Counted from the first letter of the stretch, positions 10,397 through 22,875 are shown. The stretch: DNA of 64,000 nt from Morella rubra (GCA_003952965.2 CM025851.1:20460822-20524821); one strand, 5' to 3'. Program-made: numbers and translations. The notes: generated from the letters alone by a model not told the origin.

Positions 10397-13300
10397 GTGA
10401 GTCTTTTGATCTCACATGTTTTCTGCTTGTGGGACGCTGAGAAAACGTACGGCAAGCATGTAAACTTAATTTGACGGATTTGAAGCTTCGACTGGCATAA
10501 CAACCATGAGCAATTTTCCAACTTAGCTGAGCTGAATGTCTGATACTGCTACTACGTAGAGTTAGTTGCTTAGTTTTGGGGTCAGAACAAGGACATCGTA
10601 GAATGCAGTGTTTTTTGTTTCTTTTTCTTTCTCTACGTTGCTTGCCTTGTTTCCTCATTAATAGTTTATACGCTTTTGTGTCGTTGTTAATTGTTTTCTG
10701 ATTATTTATCTATCGCTTCGAAGTTCAGCCATGTTTCGACAAAAGATAAATTTTTTGTCTGCTTTTTAGTATTTTTTGTATTGCTCTTAATGTTTTACAT
10801 CGCTGGGCTTATTTTGCTTTGATGGTATCTTTGTCGTTGTTAACACTTACGCTACTCGAGCCGCTTCCTAGATACATGCTCTACGGGTTCCGAGTATTTT
10901 TAGAAGCTAGGGTTTAGCAATTCTAGCGGGCTTTATGTTGTGGATAGTTTGTGAATGTGTGTATATGTAGCGGGACTAAAAAGTTTGGCCAAATAAAACT
11001 GTGTGAAATGAAGGAGCAACACTATTGGAGATAAAGAAGTCATTCAGCGATGTGGGCAATGTTCTATATGATTGGACAGACTCCTCATCTTCAGATTATT
11101 GTGCGTGGAGAGGCGTCATATGTGACAATGTCACCTTCAATGTCATTGCACTGTAAGTGTTTTCCTCGGACTAAGAATTTTTGGGCTGACTGTGTTACTT
11201 TCCTTTGGTCTTCCATGAACTTATAAACATTATTACTTGTAGTTGTAGAATTGACTTGCAGGGTTGTTTTTGTTATTTGCAGTAATCTCTCAGGTCTGAA
11301 TCTTGATGGAGAAATCTCACCTGCGATAGGGGATCTTAAAAGCCTGCTCACTATGTACTGTTTCCCATTTATATGTTCTGGTAGCAGTTTTAAGTGACTT
11401 TTCTGGTAGATGTTTCCAGCCAAGGCTCCGTTTATTTCCTCCTAGAGTTGTTTCCCTGGAAAATTTCGTGAAGAGGCTGATAAATTTTGACTTGATGATT
11501 ATATACAGTTCCTCAAAAGTGATTTACTAAATATCTTTCAACAATCATTTGTGAAACAAATGGAGTCTAAAGCATAATCGTTGTTTCTTAACGTGAGCTC
11601 TGGTGAGTTAAATTAAGAATGATTCTTATTGTGCTTCTTTGATCAGCGATCTAAGGGGAAACAGACTCTCCGGGCAAATCCCAGATGAGATTGGTGACTG
11701 TTCGTCTCTGACTACCCTGTAAGTTGGATATTCGGAAAGGGACTTGCATTTGTTCCTTTTTACCACCTTATAATGTGTGTATTGCTAGAGGTGGAGAATC
11801 TACTACTGTGGTATCTAATGGATAATCCCTGAATTGGTGTTATCAGGGACTTGTCATTCAATGAAATATATGGGGACATACCATTTTCAATCTCAAAGTT
11901 GAAGCAACTGGAATACCTGTAAGTGCCCGTACAAGTGTGTCCTTTACTGTTTGGTTATGCAGATGACCGGTTGGATAATAATAATCTGAGACTCTATTTC
12001 AAATGGCCTTTCAGAATCTTGAAAAATAATATGCTGATTGGACCAATTCCTTCCACATTGTCTCAGATTCCAAACTTGAAAGTGTTGTAAGTTCCTTTTT
12101 CTATTTCCACTCACTTTTTAAGTAAATTATCATTTGATGAATTGGGAGTGAGATTCCTTTGTTCTGGATCACTTGCATTAGAGACCTGGCACAAAATAAT
12201 CTCAGTGGGGAAATACCAAGGCTTATATACTGGAATGAAGTTTTGCAGTATCTGTGAGTGCACCATGCTTGATAATATTGAGCTATTTTTTTTGTACTTT
12301 GTACTTTTTGTTCAACTTTTCATTCACCAGTGGATTGATACACCGATAATCTTGAAAATGAACTTTCTTTCTCGGTTATTATTGTCCTAGTGGTTTGCGA
12401 GGGAACAATTTAGTGGGTGCACTCTCTCCGGATATCTGCCAGTTGACTGGGTTATGGTATTTGTAAGTTGACATCTTATCCCTTCACTCTACAGACCTTT
12501 ACAGTCCTCCATTTTTCTGACTAATAAGGTCTGTAATCTAATTAATGTTGTGTCTCCCACTGATTGCAGTGACGTAAGAAACAACAGTTTGACTGGCAGT
12601 ATTCCTCAAAACATTGGCAATTGCACTGCCTTCCAGGTCTTGTATGTATTCGATCTGACATATTAAGATCCAATTTCCAGAATGCTTAACTTGCTAACTA
12701 AAGGATATCTTCGGTTTTTATTGGTAGAGACTTGTCCTACAACCACCTAACGGGAGAGATACCATTCAATATTGGGTTCTTGCAAGTAGCCACATTGTAT
12801 GTGTTTGCGGTTTTCTGTGATTTCTTGAGGGCAGGGATCTATCTATGATACAGTAGTTTCTTCAGCAACTGATGTGCTAATTGCTCTTACCTTTATTGTT
12901 GTTAAGATCATTGCAAGGTAATCAACTTACTGGGCATATTCCATCAGTGGTTGGCCTGATGCAGGCACTTGCTGTATTGTAAGTGCTTTTAGCTTACTGT
13001 ATCTAAAGTGAATTTTTAACATTCCTTTCTTTATATAATGTCCTCTCTGTGTCTTTCTTATCTTGTGTCATTGTTTCTGTTCTAACACAGAGATCTGAGC
13101 TGCAATGAGTTAAGTGGACCAATTCCTCATATTTTGGGGAATTTGACTTACACAGAGAAACTGTAAGTACATTGTTGGCATTCTTGCAATTTATTCATAT
13201 CTCTGAGTTTCTGCTCTTTACATGAAAAATAAATAGGTTGTAATATCTGCAGCTATACTATATATTAGTAATGTCCTCATAAGTGACCGGTTAACATTAT

Positions 13301-16300
13301 TATACAACTTGTGCTTTCAACATGCCATTTTCAATTGTTTTTGTTGTAATGGTTACATGCTAGAAATATCTTATGACACTCAATACCATAACCAAATCAG
13401 AAATGTTTTCTTTGTATCCCTTATGTTAATACTAAATTCCGAATGTAGGTATTTACATGGCAACAAGCTTACTGGATCCATTCCCCCAGAGCTTGGGAAT
13501 ATGACCAAGCTTCATTATTTGTATGATTCTTCCTAAACATTGCAATCCTCTTTTTTTGCATTCTTAATTCTTAACTTGAGACGATATAGACTGCTTATGC
13601 ACCTAACTGGGTGTATGCTTGATTGGAATTTCAGTTCTGATTTCTTTTTTACATTTATTATGGTTTTCAAGTCATTTGACGTTAGATCTTATGGTACTTA
13701 ACTCATTTGATGTATTACGGGTACATAAAATATCATGCTAGTGCCATTTCTTTTTCTTGGTCAAGAATATGGCAATCTGCATTTGCTCTGTAATTACCAC
13801 ACTGCCTGTGCAGGGAATTGAATGACAATGATCTTACAGGGCATATCCCGCCAGAGCTTGGCAAGCTCACCGACCTGTTTGACCTGTAGGTGCTGTGAAC
13901 TGGACGTGTTTAAAATGATCAGTGGATTTGGCCGAATTCGATTGAGGTACTAATTCAATATTCTTGCAGAAATGTTGCTAACAACAATCTTGATGGGCCC
14001 ATCCCTGATAATCTCAGCTCATGTACAAATCTTAACAGTCTGTAAGTATCCAACCTTAGCCTGTCACCCTTAATCCTTAAGATTATTTTTAAGACAGTGA
14101 TTGTGTAGCCCGACTGTAGTGATGTTAATTGTGGTTACATCCATAAGTAGCTTGGTCCATCTTTATTCCATTTCATATATGTGCGAGGATCTGCATAGCC
14201 CTTGATTTATATGTTATTTATCCATTCTTACTTTTTTTATGCCAATGTTGGTGATTCATTTCACATCAGAAATGTGCATGGGAACAAGTTGAATGGGACC
14301 ATCCCACTTGCTCTACAGAGGCTGGAGAGTATGACATACCTGTAAGTTCCATCCTGATTTTCTGAAGTACTCGTCAGGGTTTGGATCATGTGGTTTTATG
14401 TTTTGTGTTCTCTATGGTCCTGTGATGGGGTAGGAGTTATGATTTCCACGTTTCCTAGCTGTTGTTGCCAATTAATGTCTCTTCAATTTGTCAGTCCCAT
14501 CCCATTGATGGATTCATTGTGTTGTTGTTAAAGCATTTCCTTGCACAAAAGGCATGTTTATGCACATCGAGGTCTTCCATCCATGTACCTAGTCATTCTC
14601 TAATTTGCATCTCCCTCTGCAATCAATGGCATTGTTATCCACTGTCTAGTATCATTTCTAGTTTTTAAAACAAGTCGAGGCGCACTAGCACATTTAAGCA
14701 CATCAAGATCCTATCTGTTCAAATCAATGAAAATTAGCCATAATTATGACCATTTCTTTGATTACATTTTACTTACAATTCTCAGAAATCTTTCCTCCAA
14801 CAATCTTTGGGGTCACATTCCAGTCGAGCTATCTCGGATTGGTAATTTAGATACTTTGTAAGTGCCAATTGGACTACTTTTTTCCTTCTTCCTTTCTTCT
14901 CGTTTCTCTAACACATGATTTGATTTTGCTCAGGGACATCTCTAATAACAATATTAGTGGCTCAATTCCATCTTCCCTTGGTGATTTGGAACACCTTCTG
15001 AAGTTGTGAGTCTTAAAATTAGTTCATTTTTTCGACTAGTACAAAGGTTCCACTGCCATCATTCTCACTTGCTTACACCTGCTATCAAATGTGCCAGGAA
15101 TTTTCGCAGGAATCACTTGACAGGGTTTATTCCAGCAGAGTTTGGCAATCTAAGAAGTGTTATGGAAATGTGAGCATCGTTGTTTTATCAATTATGCCAA
15201 GCATCTTTTGCCCTTGATGACTTTATGATTCATGCTTTACATTGTAGAGATCTTTCAAGCAATCATCTCTCAGGCTTGATTCCTCAAGAGCTTGACCAGC
15301 TTCAAAACCTGTTCTCATTGTAAGTTGCCTCCTTTGTGCTTTGTTACCTGCAATGGTGTGGTTGTTGGAAGGTAAGTTCTAGATGTTAGGTGGTAACCCA
15401 AGTTATTAGGATCTGGCTTTTGGTTGCATCCAGTAGCTCTCATGGTTGTATTTATGGCCTTAACAAAGTTTTTAGGGCAATGGGTTTCTGGTCGAGTCCT
15501 GGAGCACGTTCGGTATACAAAAATCCTCGGGATTTTTTTGAATTCTCAGAATACAAAATATTCTACAACCAAACATCATTCTTAACACTACATAAAAATA
15601 ACTAAAACACGCATACCAATAAAATTAACATCACCTAAAAATTCTCAAAACACAAAAAATTCTCAAAAAACTCCCTAACCGAACACCCTCCTGGTTAAAA
15701 GATGTCCTAGGCACAGTGCAGAACATTAATGATCTTAACAATGAATTAACACTATTTTGTGGCCAATTGTTTCAGCTATATGATTCTTGGTACAATATAT
15801 GCAGGAGACTTGAAAACAACAATTTATCAGGGGATGTGACGTTACTGATCAATTGTCTCAGTCTTGCAGTACTGTATGTACCGTATCCAATGGAATTTAT
15901 AATTTTTCTGTAGCTTAGGCTTTAAGGTCACATGAGTCACACATTAACATGAGATGTGAAATGAACCTTGCAGTAATGTATCTTTTAACAATCTAGCTGG
16001 TGATATTCCTACAAGCAATAACTTCACAAGGTTTTCACCTGACAGGTTAGAATGAAATTTGTTTATTTCTTAAAGTTCCTAACTGAACATTTGAAGTTTA
16101 GTGATCGTAGAGATGATCAATAAGTACTAAGCGCTCATAATAAGTGGCTCAGGCATGCACAACTGATGTAACTATTTTTGTGCAGCTTCATTGGAAATCC
16201 TGGTCTTTGTGGCACTTGGCTTAATTCTCTGTGTCATCAGTCTCGTCCAACAGCGCAAGGTGAAGATGACCTTCGAAGTCATACCCTTTCCCCCCAAATT

Positions 16301-19144
16301 GGTTGCAGGATCATCACCAACTGCTGCTAATATTTATTTATTTATTTTTTGAATTTCTGGGAGAATCAGCAAAATGTGCATCGTCATATCCTGGTATCAG
16401 GATTTGGCAAGACTGACTAGACCAGTTGTACAGATTTTGTTTCATCTTGGAAAATTCCTACTTTGAAAAGTGTCCCCAGTGCAACATAGAAATTGCGTTT
16501 ACCTGATTTTTGTATCCTGTCTCTTAAGTGGTTTGTTCATGTCATATGCTGCGGAAGCTATAACTGTGTTTGTGTCTTATTGGGTACTTGATGGTATGTA
16601 TTTATCATGGAAGAAAAAAATATTGCCTTTCTTTGATGGAAAAAGCATGCAGAAAGTGCATGAGATAGTTGGGACTTTTGTCCTTGTCTAATTTTCTTCT
16701 GTATTCTTGCATGTGTAATTGGTCAAGCGGAAAAAGAAATGTGTGAGAATGTTATTTCCATAAACTAGGATGATTTTCAGTTGCAAAGGTTTGAGTACTA
16801 AGCCATGTTTCATGTTTCTTTGTTTGTCTTTTGTGTTGTATATGCAGTTGCAATATCTAAAGCGGCTATTCTGGGAATTGCTCTTGGTGCCCTTGTGATT
16901 CTTCTCATGATCTTGGTAGCAGCATGCCATCCACACAAACCAATGCCATTTCTAGAAGCGACACTTGACAAACCAGGTAATTCACATTTGATCCAATAAA
17001 ATAACTGATACTTGTGTCAATGCCATGAAGCTTATATGCCTAAACTGATGGTTCACCTATTTATTTATGTTTTTGTTCATGTTACTGAGTCTATTTAGAG
17101 AAGTACGAGTAGGAGAGATGTTTTGAATACGACTAACTCATTAAAGCCATACTAAAGTGTGATTCTCGTACCGGTTAGTTCCTTGGGTGGCCACTTAGAA
17201 GATATCAGTATCAAGTTTATCTGATTTGACTATCTAAACCCTTGTTTCTATATTAAATTCATGGAATTAATAAACTGTCAAGGGATTATTTGATTCCAGT
17301 CAAATGATAAAAAAGCATTAGTCTAGCTTTCAAGACATTTCATTTAACATTTTGGTTACAGTTTGATGGGTTCAATCTTCCTAACCATTGGAAGCTCTAC
17401 TGAGCTACTGACTTCAATGTGTTTGTGAAACTACAGTTAATTACTCAACGCCAAAGCTAGTGATCCTTCACATGAATTTGGCACTTCACGTGTACGATGA
17501 CATTATGAGAATGACGGAAAACTTAAGTGAGAAGCACATTATTGGGTATGGTGCATCAAGTACAGTATACAAATGTGTCCTGAAGAATTGCAAACCAGTG
17601 GCTATCAAGAAACTGTACTCCCACTATCAGTGCTTGAAGGAATTTGAGACGGAACTTGAGACAGTTGGGAGTATAAAGCATCGGAATCTGGTTAGCCTCC
17701 AAGGATACTCCCTGTCTCCCTCCGGAAACCTTCTCATCTATGACTATATGGAAAATGGTAGTCTCTGGGATCTGCTTCATGGTAAGTTCAAGCGCTTGTA
17801 GATCATTGGCATGCATTGCATTGTGTTACCTGTGCTTGGCTTTAGTTGTCTGTGATTATCCCAAGAGCATAATAATATTATCTCCAGAAATACTCGTATT
17901 TTTATCACCTTTTAATTTTTTTTATTTTTTTTTGGTGATGCGTCATCTGTTCTCCAGGTCCTACCAAGAGGAAAAAGCTTGACTGGGATACCCGTCTTCA
18001 GATAGCACTTGGAGCAGCCCAAGGGCTGGCATATCTACATCATGATTGTAGCCCCCGCATCATCCACAGGGATGTGAAGTCATCTAACATATTATTGGAC
18101 AAGGATTTTGAGGCCCATCTAACCGACTTTGGCATTGCCAAGAGCTTATGCACCTCAAAGTCCCATACTTCTACTTACATAATGGGCACCATCGGCTACA
18201 TAGACCCTGAGTATGCACGTACCTCCCGTCTCACTGAGAAATCTGATGTATATAGCTATGGGATTGTTCTACTTGAGTTGCTAACGGGAAGGAAAGCTGT
18301 AGATAATGAATCCAATCTTCACCATGTGGTGAGTGTCCTCTCCACTCCGAATGTGCATTCATCTACCTATCATCTTAAATCTTATAGTAAACTGCAAAAG
18401 ATCGGGATTTGTGTCTGGATTTTCATATGGGGGCATTTAATTAGTCGTCTTATTGCTAACGTTTTATATTGTTCATCCAGATGCTGCATAGAATGTAAAT
18501 TTTAGATAGTTGCATGTCTTGAGTTTCCAGTCTTTAACCAACCGACTTGTATTTCTTAGCCAGGAAATATAGGATGTGTGCCTCTGAGATAGTTGTGTCT
18601 TGACTGAACAATTTACCCAATTGAATCTCAGTAGTTAGCAAGGATATATAGAGTTGAAACTTTGGATTTGAAGTTTACCAGGTTCTTGAAATTGCCAAAT
18701 ATCCTTTTTTTTTTTTTTTTTAACTTGTTTTGGCCTGAAATGTTCTCACGTTAGGCCTCTTGTGAAGCACAGATGTTAACCAAGGCAACCAACAATGCTG
18801 TTATGGAAACTGTTGATCCTGAGATCAGTGCTACGTGCAACGATCTTGGTGCAGTGAAGAAGGTTTTTCAGCTAGCTCTTCTATGCACTAAGAGACAGCC
18901 ATTGGATCGGCCCACCATGCATGAAGTAACACGTGTCTTGGAGAGTCTTGTGCCAGCTCCCACCCCAAAACAGCAAGGTCCGAGCCCACCTGGTCCTCCG
19001 CTCCCTTCTGCTAAAGTATCTTCCTACATGGATGAGTATGCAAACCTCAAAACTCCACACATGGTGAACTGCCCATCCATGAGCACCTCAGATGCCCAAC
19101 TCTTCCTTAAGTTCGGAGAGGTAATTTCTCAGAACAGCGAGTAA
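10324..19144 (+). CDS. ER: ERECTA LRR receptor-like Ser/Thr kinase, 27 exons, 978 aa
   Basis: Plasma-membrane receptor kinase of the ERECTA family. Members perceive EPF/EPFL cysteine-rich peptides, partner TMM and SERKs, and signal through a YODA MAPK cascade to control stomatal spacing, organ growth and inflorescence form. Exons: 10324-10396, 11014-11152, 11283-11354, 11647-11718, 11847-11918, 12015-12086, 12182-12253, 12391-12462, 12570-12641, 12728-12796, 12907-12978, 13091-13162, 13449-13520, 13814-13885, 13970-14041, 14270-14341, 14786-14857, 14934-15005, 15098-15169, 15248-15319, 15805-15873, 15974-16045, 16186-16259, 16848-16976, 17437-17781, 17958-18328, 18773-19144. All have GT-AG borders and sum to 2937 nt without a stop. 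The ending [17 protein letters not shown] and the 27-exon layout match Arabidopsis ER as I recall it, rather than ERL1/ERL2. The gene looks functional. Confidence 0.96.
11014..11152 (+). CDS. ER: ERECTA exon 2: N-terminal LRR cap
   Basis: Encodes residues 25-70, starting [11 protein letters not shown] and holding the cysteine pair Cys54 and Cys61 ([10 protein letters not shown]) that closes the N-terminal cap of plant LRR receptors. The acceptor (GAAATGAAG|GAG) has a purine-rich approach with no clear pyrimidine tract. It was chosen because it restores the conserved Gly-Ala-Thr start in frame. Intron 1 is 617 bp. Confidence 0.9.
11283..16045 (+). CDS. ER: ERECTA exons 3-22: leucine-rich repeat ectodomain
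   Basis: Twenty exons, eighteen of 72 nt and two of 69 nt (exons 10 and 21), each encode one 24- or 23-residue repeat (residues 71-548). Almost every junction splits a codon after its second base, usually in a Leu codon (CT or TT at the exon end), so each intron falls at the same place in the repeat. Consensus repeats such as [18 protein letters not shown] and [19 protein letters not shown] are clear. The repeats form the peptide-binding solenoid outside the cell. Introns are 80-490 bp and one (intron 20) carries a MITE. Confidence 0.95.
15503..15688. mobile_element. MITE in ERECTA intron 20
   Basis: The ends AGCACGTTCGG and, in reverse, GGGTGTTCGG are inverted repeats, with TCCTGG on both flanks (15497-15502 and 15689-15694). 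The interior is AT-rich and non-coding, with TTCTCAGAA and TTCTCAAAA phrases. The flanking duplication may be a decayed 8-bp hAT type (AGTCCTGG and CCTCCTGG). It lies well away from the donor at 15320 and the acceptor at 15804. Confidence 0.6.
16186..16976 (+). CDS. ER: ERECTA exons 23-24: C-terminal cap and transmembrane span
   Basis: Exon 23 (16186-16259) encodes the second cysteine pair, Cys557 and Cys565 ([13 protein letters not shown]), capping the repeats. Exon 24 (16848-16976) encodes the single membrane span at about residues 579-600 ([20 protein letters not shown]) and a juxtamembrane stretch rich in proline and basic residues (HPHKPMPF). The 588-bp intron between them carries nothing recognised. 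Confidence 0.94.
17437..17781 (+). CDS. ER: ERECTA exon 25: kinase N-lobe
   Basis: Encodes residues 617-731. The glycine-rich loop is [11 protein letters not shown] (653-663), the ATP-anchoring lysine is Lys674 (VAIKK), and the hinge region reads [15 protein letters not shown]. After Tyr680, where ERECTA proteins I remember have a proline before Gln (HNPQ in Arabidopsis), this copy reads HYQC, so one residue appears to be missing in the loop between beta-3 and helix C. The frame is kept. Confidence 0.94.
17958..18328 (+). CDS. ER: ERECTA exon 26: kinase catalytic and activation loops
   Basis: Encodes residues 732-855. The catalytic loop is HRDVKSSN (Asp770), the metal-binding motif DFG at 788-790, and the activation segment [19 protein letters not shown]. 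All residues needed for phosphotransfer are present. The donor follows CACCATGTG. Reading through it gives a stop after about 59 further codons near 18505, so intron retention would truncate the C-lobe. Confidence 0.95.
18773..19144 (+). CDS. ER: ERECTA exon 27: kinase C-lobe and C-terminal tail
   Basis: Encodes residues 856-978. The C-lobe ends with [19 protein letters not shown], then a Pro/Gln-rich linker (about 916-935), and the conserved ERECTA tail starting at [11 protein letters not shown] and ending ISQNSE. The preceding intron 26 is 444 bp with a 20-T run at 18702-18721. Confidence 0.96.
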   Translation: MLTKATNNAVMETVDPEISATCNDLGAVKKVFQLALLCTKRQPLDRPTMHEVTRVLESLVPAPTPKQQGPSPPGPPLPSAKVSSYMDEYANLKTPHMVNCPSMSTSDAQLFLKFGEVISQNSE

Positions 19145-19600
19145 AGGGTAGATTAGAATGGAAGTTGATAAAACGGCTGAAAGATAAGAAGTGAGATGGG
19201 GGGAAAGGATCAGCTAATTGGAAATGTGTATAAATATTTTGTTACCAGTTGAGTTAGCTGGAAAATGTAGAAGAATGGACAACTTTAGTGATATACTTTA
19301 TAGGCATAGTACCAAAATTGATGTACATTGTACTACTATGAATGTGTATGGTCGTGATTTGCTCATTCTATTTGATGGAACTACTGGCAGCAGGGTCAGA
19401 GTCGTTCTGGCCTTGTGGGGCCTCTGGTTCTGGATCAGTTTCAGAGGCCCTGAGGAGCCGGGTGAAGAGTCGTATTATGTGTGACCAGCAATAATGCTCT
19501 GCTCTCTGCAGAGCCTTAGCTGGGCGGTAACAGTCCATCTATGATGCTGGCGACTACCAGTCCATTTCCCCTTGTCGTGATCTAATGAAAGTTATTGCGA
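19145..19600 (+). other. ERECTA 3' untranslated and downstream region
   Basis: After the TAA at 19142-19144 no further coding frame is supported. A TATAAATATTTTG phrase at about 19229 could serve as a near-upstream poly(A) element, but the cleavage site is not clear. Confidence 0.4.
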
Positions 19601-20570
19601 AAGAATGATGGAGAGAGGTCACGACGGTTTGGGTTTTTCCAGATCAGGTCCCATGGGAGTGAAAAAAAACAATGTCCCAGGGGATCAGTACCTCGTCTCA
19701 AACATGAAAATACTGCTGCTGAAACAGTAACGCTATCGTTATATTACTTTAAAAGAAAATATTACGATTGGGCCATCTCGCTTTACAATTGCGGGGATCT
19801 TTTCCAGTATGCAACCAGAGGCTTTCGTGAGAGCACGCAGTTGCGGAGTGCGTGACCTATACGGAGCAGTCCGAGTCTAAAGAGTTTTCTTTAAGGATGT
19901 GCTGAAAATTGTGACATATGGCTCCTGTGTTGGGAAGTTTTTGGAGACTGCCATGGAGAAGTTTTGGTAGATTATGACATGGAAGTTAATTTTGACAGCC
20001 CTTGGGGAGTTGCTAGTTTTGATTAGGAGGATTATTGAACGATATATTCGTCCAAGCCTGTAATGGTTCCGAGCCATCTGAAGTGTTCGTTTGTCTTCTC
20101 GCTACAAAAAATTGCAATAGTTTTAGTGGTCGCTATCTGAAGGTGGTGAGCGGATGATGGATGAGTTTTATCCTATCCACTAATCCACAAATTGGGGAGG
20201 CTGCATTAATACCTTCAAGACCATGCAAACTATAAATACTCTATTCTCTTGGTAAAGGAAGAGATTACTCATGCCATTGGCACGACTCGATGCGCACGCA
20301 TGCCATATTATAAGGTCCTAGATGGTGTCCTCCTATCAAGCACCTGCACTCTGTCAAGATGGTTTGCTGGACGCCAACACTATGCCAACGTGTTGCACAG
20401 TGGCTCGGTAGAAGAAGGCCCAGGTGAGAACTGACTTGATACCCCAAGCATGGGTGAGCCCCTAGCAGACACATAATTCGGTAGAGCACCATCGTACACA
20501 ACGATTGGCGATGATGACACTAAATATGGGTGGCTTGACATGTTCTTTCAGTTGACTTGGTTAGATGTTC
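19601..20570. other. Intergenic, no gene seen
   Basis: Only short open frames without recognisable motifs. The last 300 bp (about 20270-20570) have higher GC and resume after the block at 20571-22397, so they are probably part of an older repeat, possibly the outer retroelement whose leader lies near 34200. Confidence 0.4.
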
Positions 20571-22343
20571 TGTAATGCCCGACCCAAAAGTCAAACGGAC
20601 AGAGTTTTGCTTGAAAAATGAGACTATCCACCCTGCTTACAAGAAATATTCTCAACCAAGAAAAACAAAAGAAAATCTATTCCATCTCTTAAATATAATA
20701 ATCCAAACTCAGAATCCAACCAAAACATAAGAAAAACTATAATACCCAAGAGTTTAATTAGAGCACTACTTAAAATCCTCAAATCCCACAATTAACAATG
20801 GATCCAAATAAATAGTTTTCCCAAATGAAATAAAATTACTAAAGTCTCCATAAATTAAAGCAATCACTAAAAAATCTCCCGATGACTCTTTATTTGATAA
20901 CCTTGCAACTTGTGACCTTCTCAAAAACTACCATTCGAGATCTCCTATTACTCGCTGCTACCGATCGCTAAATCTGAAAGATACGAAGTAAGTGGTGAGT
21001 TACAACTAGCTCAGTAGTAGCAATCATGAGGGTTGGGGAAAAGACAATTTTATAAACATAACCAAGATTAAGAAAAATGTAGTGAGTGATACCAAATTGA
21101 GATGTAATTTATAACAAAATATCCAGGCCAAAGCAATATAGTGAAATGTCACAATGGTCATAGACCTCAACAATCACAGCATGAGGATAGTTTGATAGTA
21201 TGCTCACAACACGATAGCCAATAGCCAAATTTTCAAATGAGTTCGTGAAATCTCATTTTTAAAATTCATTCAGTTCCCCTAATGCATCAAAATGTTTAGA
21301 ATACAGTGCATGTTTAAAATCCAATATTTCCAAAGTCCAAAAATTCACAATTCATCCAAACCATTTTCGATTTGTAAAAGAAATATTTAAAAATTGTGCA
21401 CTTATTTTCCAAAACATAAAAATTTCAAAAAAAGTCTCATTGAAAGAACACTTATCTCAAATGCTTAACCCGAAGCCTAAAGTTCTTCAAAAGATTGCTG
21501 AATAATCAATCATAACCTAAATAAATTTAAAATCATTCATAATACTAACGTGGAGTTTGAATCATTCTATACAACTCTAAAATAATTAAATTACTACATT
21601 AGCTAAAGCATCACCTTAGGAACACTCTTAGCACTAGAAACCATCACGTAATCCATATTGAAAAATCTGGACAGCCCTTAAAATGCTATCTTTGCATCTT
21701 AATCCACACATATCTCCATTATAAACTAAATAGTAAAATTCCAGCAACACATCTCTATCAAACACGAAATCTCACCAAAAATCCCACCTATTATCACCCT
21801 ACAACAACCTAAAACAAATTGAAAATCTTGAAATCTCAAATCCAAACTTCATCATAGATAGAGACTTGAAGAAGAGAAAATACTCACCAAATGCGTCGAC
21901 GAGATCGAAAGAGAACCGCTTAATATCAAGGGATTGGCCTTCAATGTTATCTACAAAACGAAAGAACCCAAAATCAAACCAAAGGAGTTTGAGCCAATCC
22001 AAAGATTAGATCATTCCGACCTCCAAGATTACTAGCCCTTGCGATTTGGCGTCTCCAAGGCTAGAGAGAGAGATAGAGAGATAGTTTTGAAAAAGAGAGG
22101 TGGAGAGGAAAAATACAACTTCGAGCGGCGTTTTTCGAAGAATAGCGAAGATACATCTTTTAATCTCACTAGGATTCGAATATAGTCGGATTGTAGGCGA
22201 AAATAGTGAAGAGATTTGAATTTGAAGTTTTTTTTTTTTTAAATGAAGATCTGCAAATCAAGGGCAAAACCAGTGGGAAGGGGTCTTTTGCATGAAGGAG
22301 AAGATTTTTTGTTGGCCACTTATCCAAAAAGCACAACTTTGCC

Positions 22344-22381
<38 letters not shown>

Positions 22382-22397
22382 CCCTTAGGGGTATAAA
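20571..22397 (-). mobile_element. Probable solo LTR-like insertion
   Basis: TGTTC precedes the block (20566-20570) and follows it (22398-22402), consistent with a 5-bp target duplication. Its left terminus TGTAATGCCC, read in reverse, gives the GGGCATTACA ending seen in long plant gypsy LTRs. Read on the minus strand it has a leader-like region (about 22110-21870) with CTCTCTATCTCTCTC followed by splice-like GGTGAG. The other terminus (GTATAAA) is not a canonical LTR end, and a homopolymer T run lies at about 22347-22381. The class is therefore uncertain. Confidence 0.45.
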
Positions 22398-22436
22398 TGT
22401 TCAGACATGGGTGGTTTCGAGCAGTTTGACTTGTTA

Positions 22437-22872
22437 TGTTAAAATATGCAGCACAAAATTTTCTAGAATTAGAAATTGCGGGTAGAGAATGGAATAATCT
22501 AGAAAAGTGTTGAAGTTTCTCCCTTGTCGGAGAAGCTTTTCCACCGATTTAAAGAACCCGACTTAGAGCCCCTATAAATAGGTGAGTAAGGTAGTCATTT
22601 GGGTAAGTTGAAAAAGTGAGCAAATAAGCGTGTGGTGTATGCAAAAAGAAAGTGAAATCATGTAAGAGTGAAGTAAATGTGTTGGTGATTGAAAATAAGT
22701 AAGCTAGCTAAGAGAGAGCAATGTCATAAAGAGAGAAATATAGAAAGTGTTTTTCTTGGAGAATGTATGTGAGGTGAAGTTCTCTTTGACTAGTCTATGT
22801 GTGTGCTCCTTATAAAAGTATTGTGTGCTGTATTTCTTTAATAGAAGAAATTTATTTGAGTTTTACTCAACA
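22437..22872 (+). repeat. 5' LTR of copia element
   Basis: 436 bp, TGTTAAAAT to CTCAACA. TATA box at 22573-22580. It pairs with 24701-25122, which lacks a 13-bp AAAGAACCCGACT-type stretch and has scattered substitutions, showing the insertion is not recent. Confidence 0.92.
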
Positions 22873-22875
22873 ATC

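Noticed and set aside
18329..18505. Open frame continuing from ERECTA exon 26 into intron 26
   Set aside because: It runs past a strong donor (GTGGTGAGT) and loses the conserved kinase C-lobe. Read as intron sequence.
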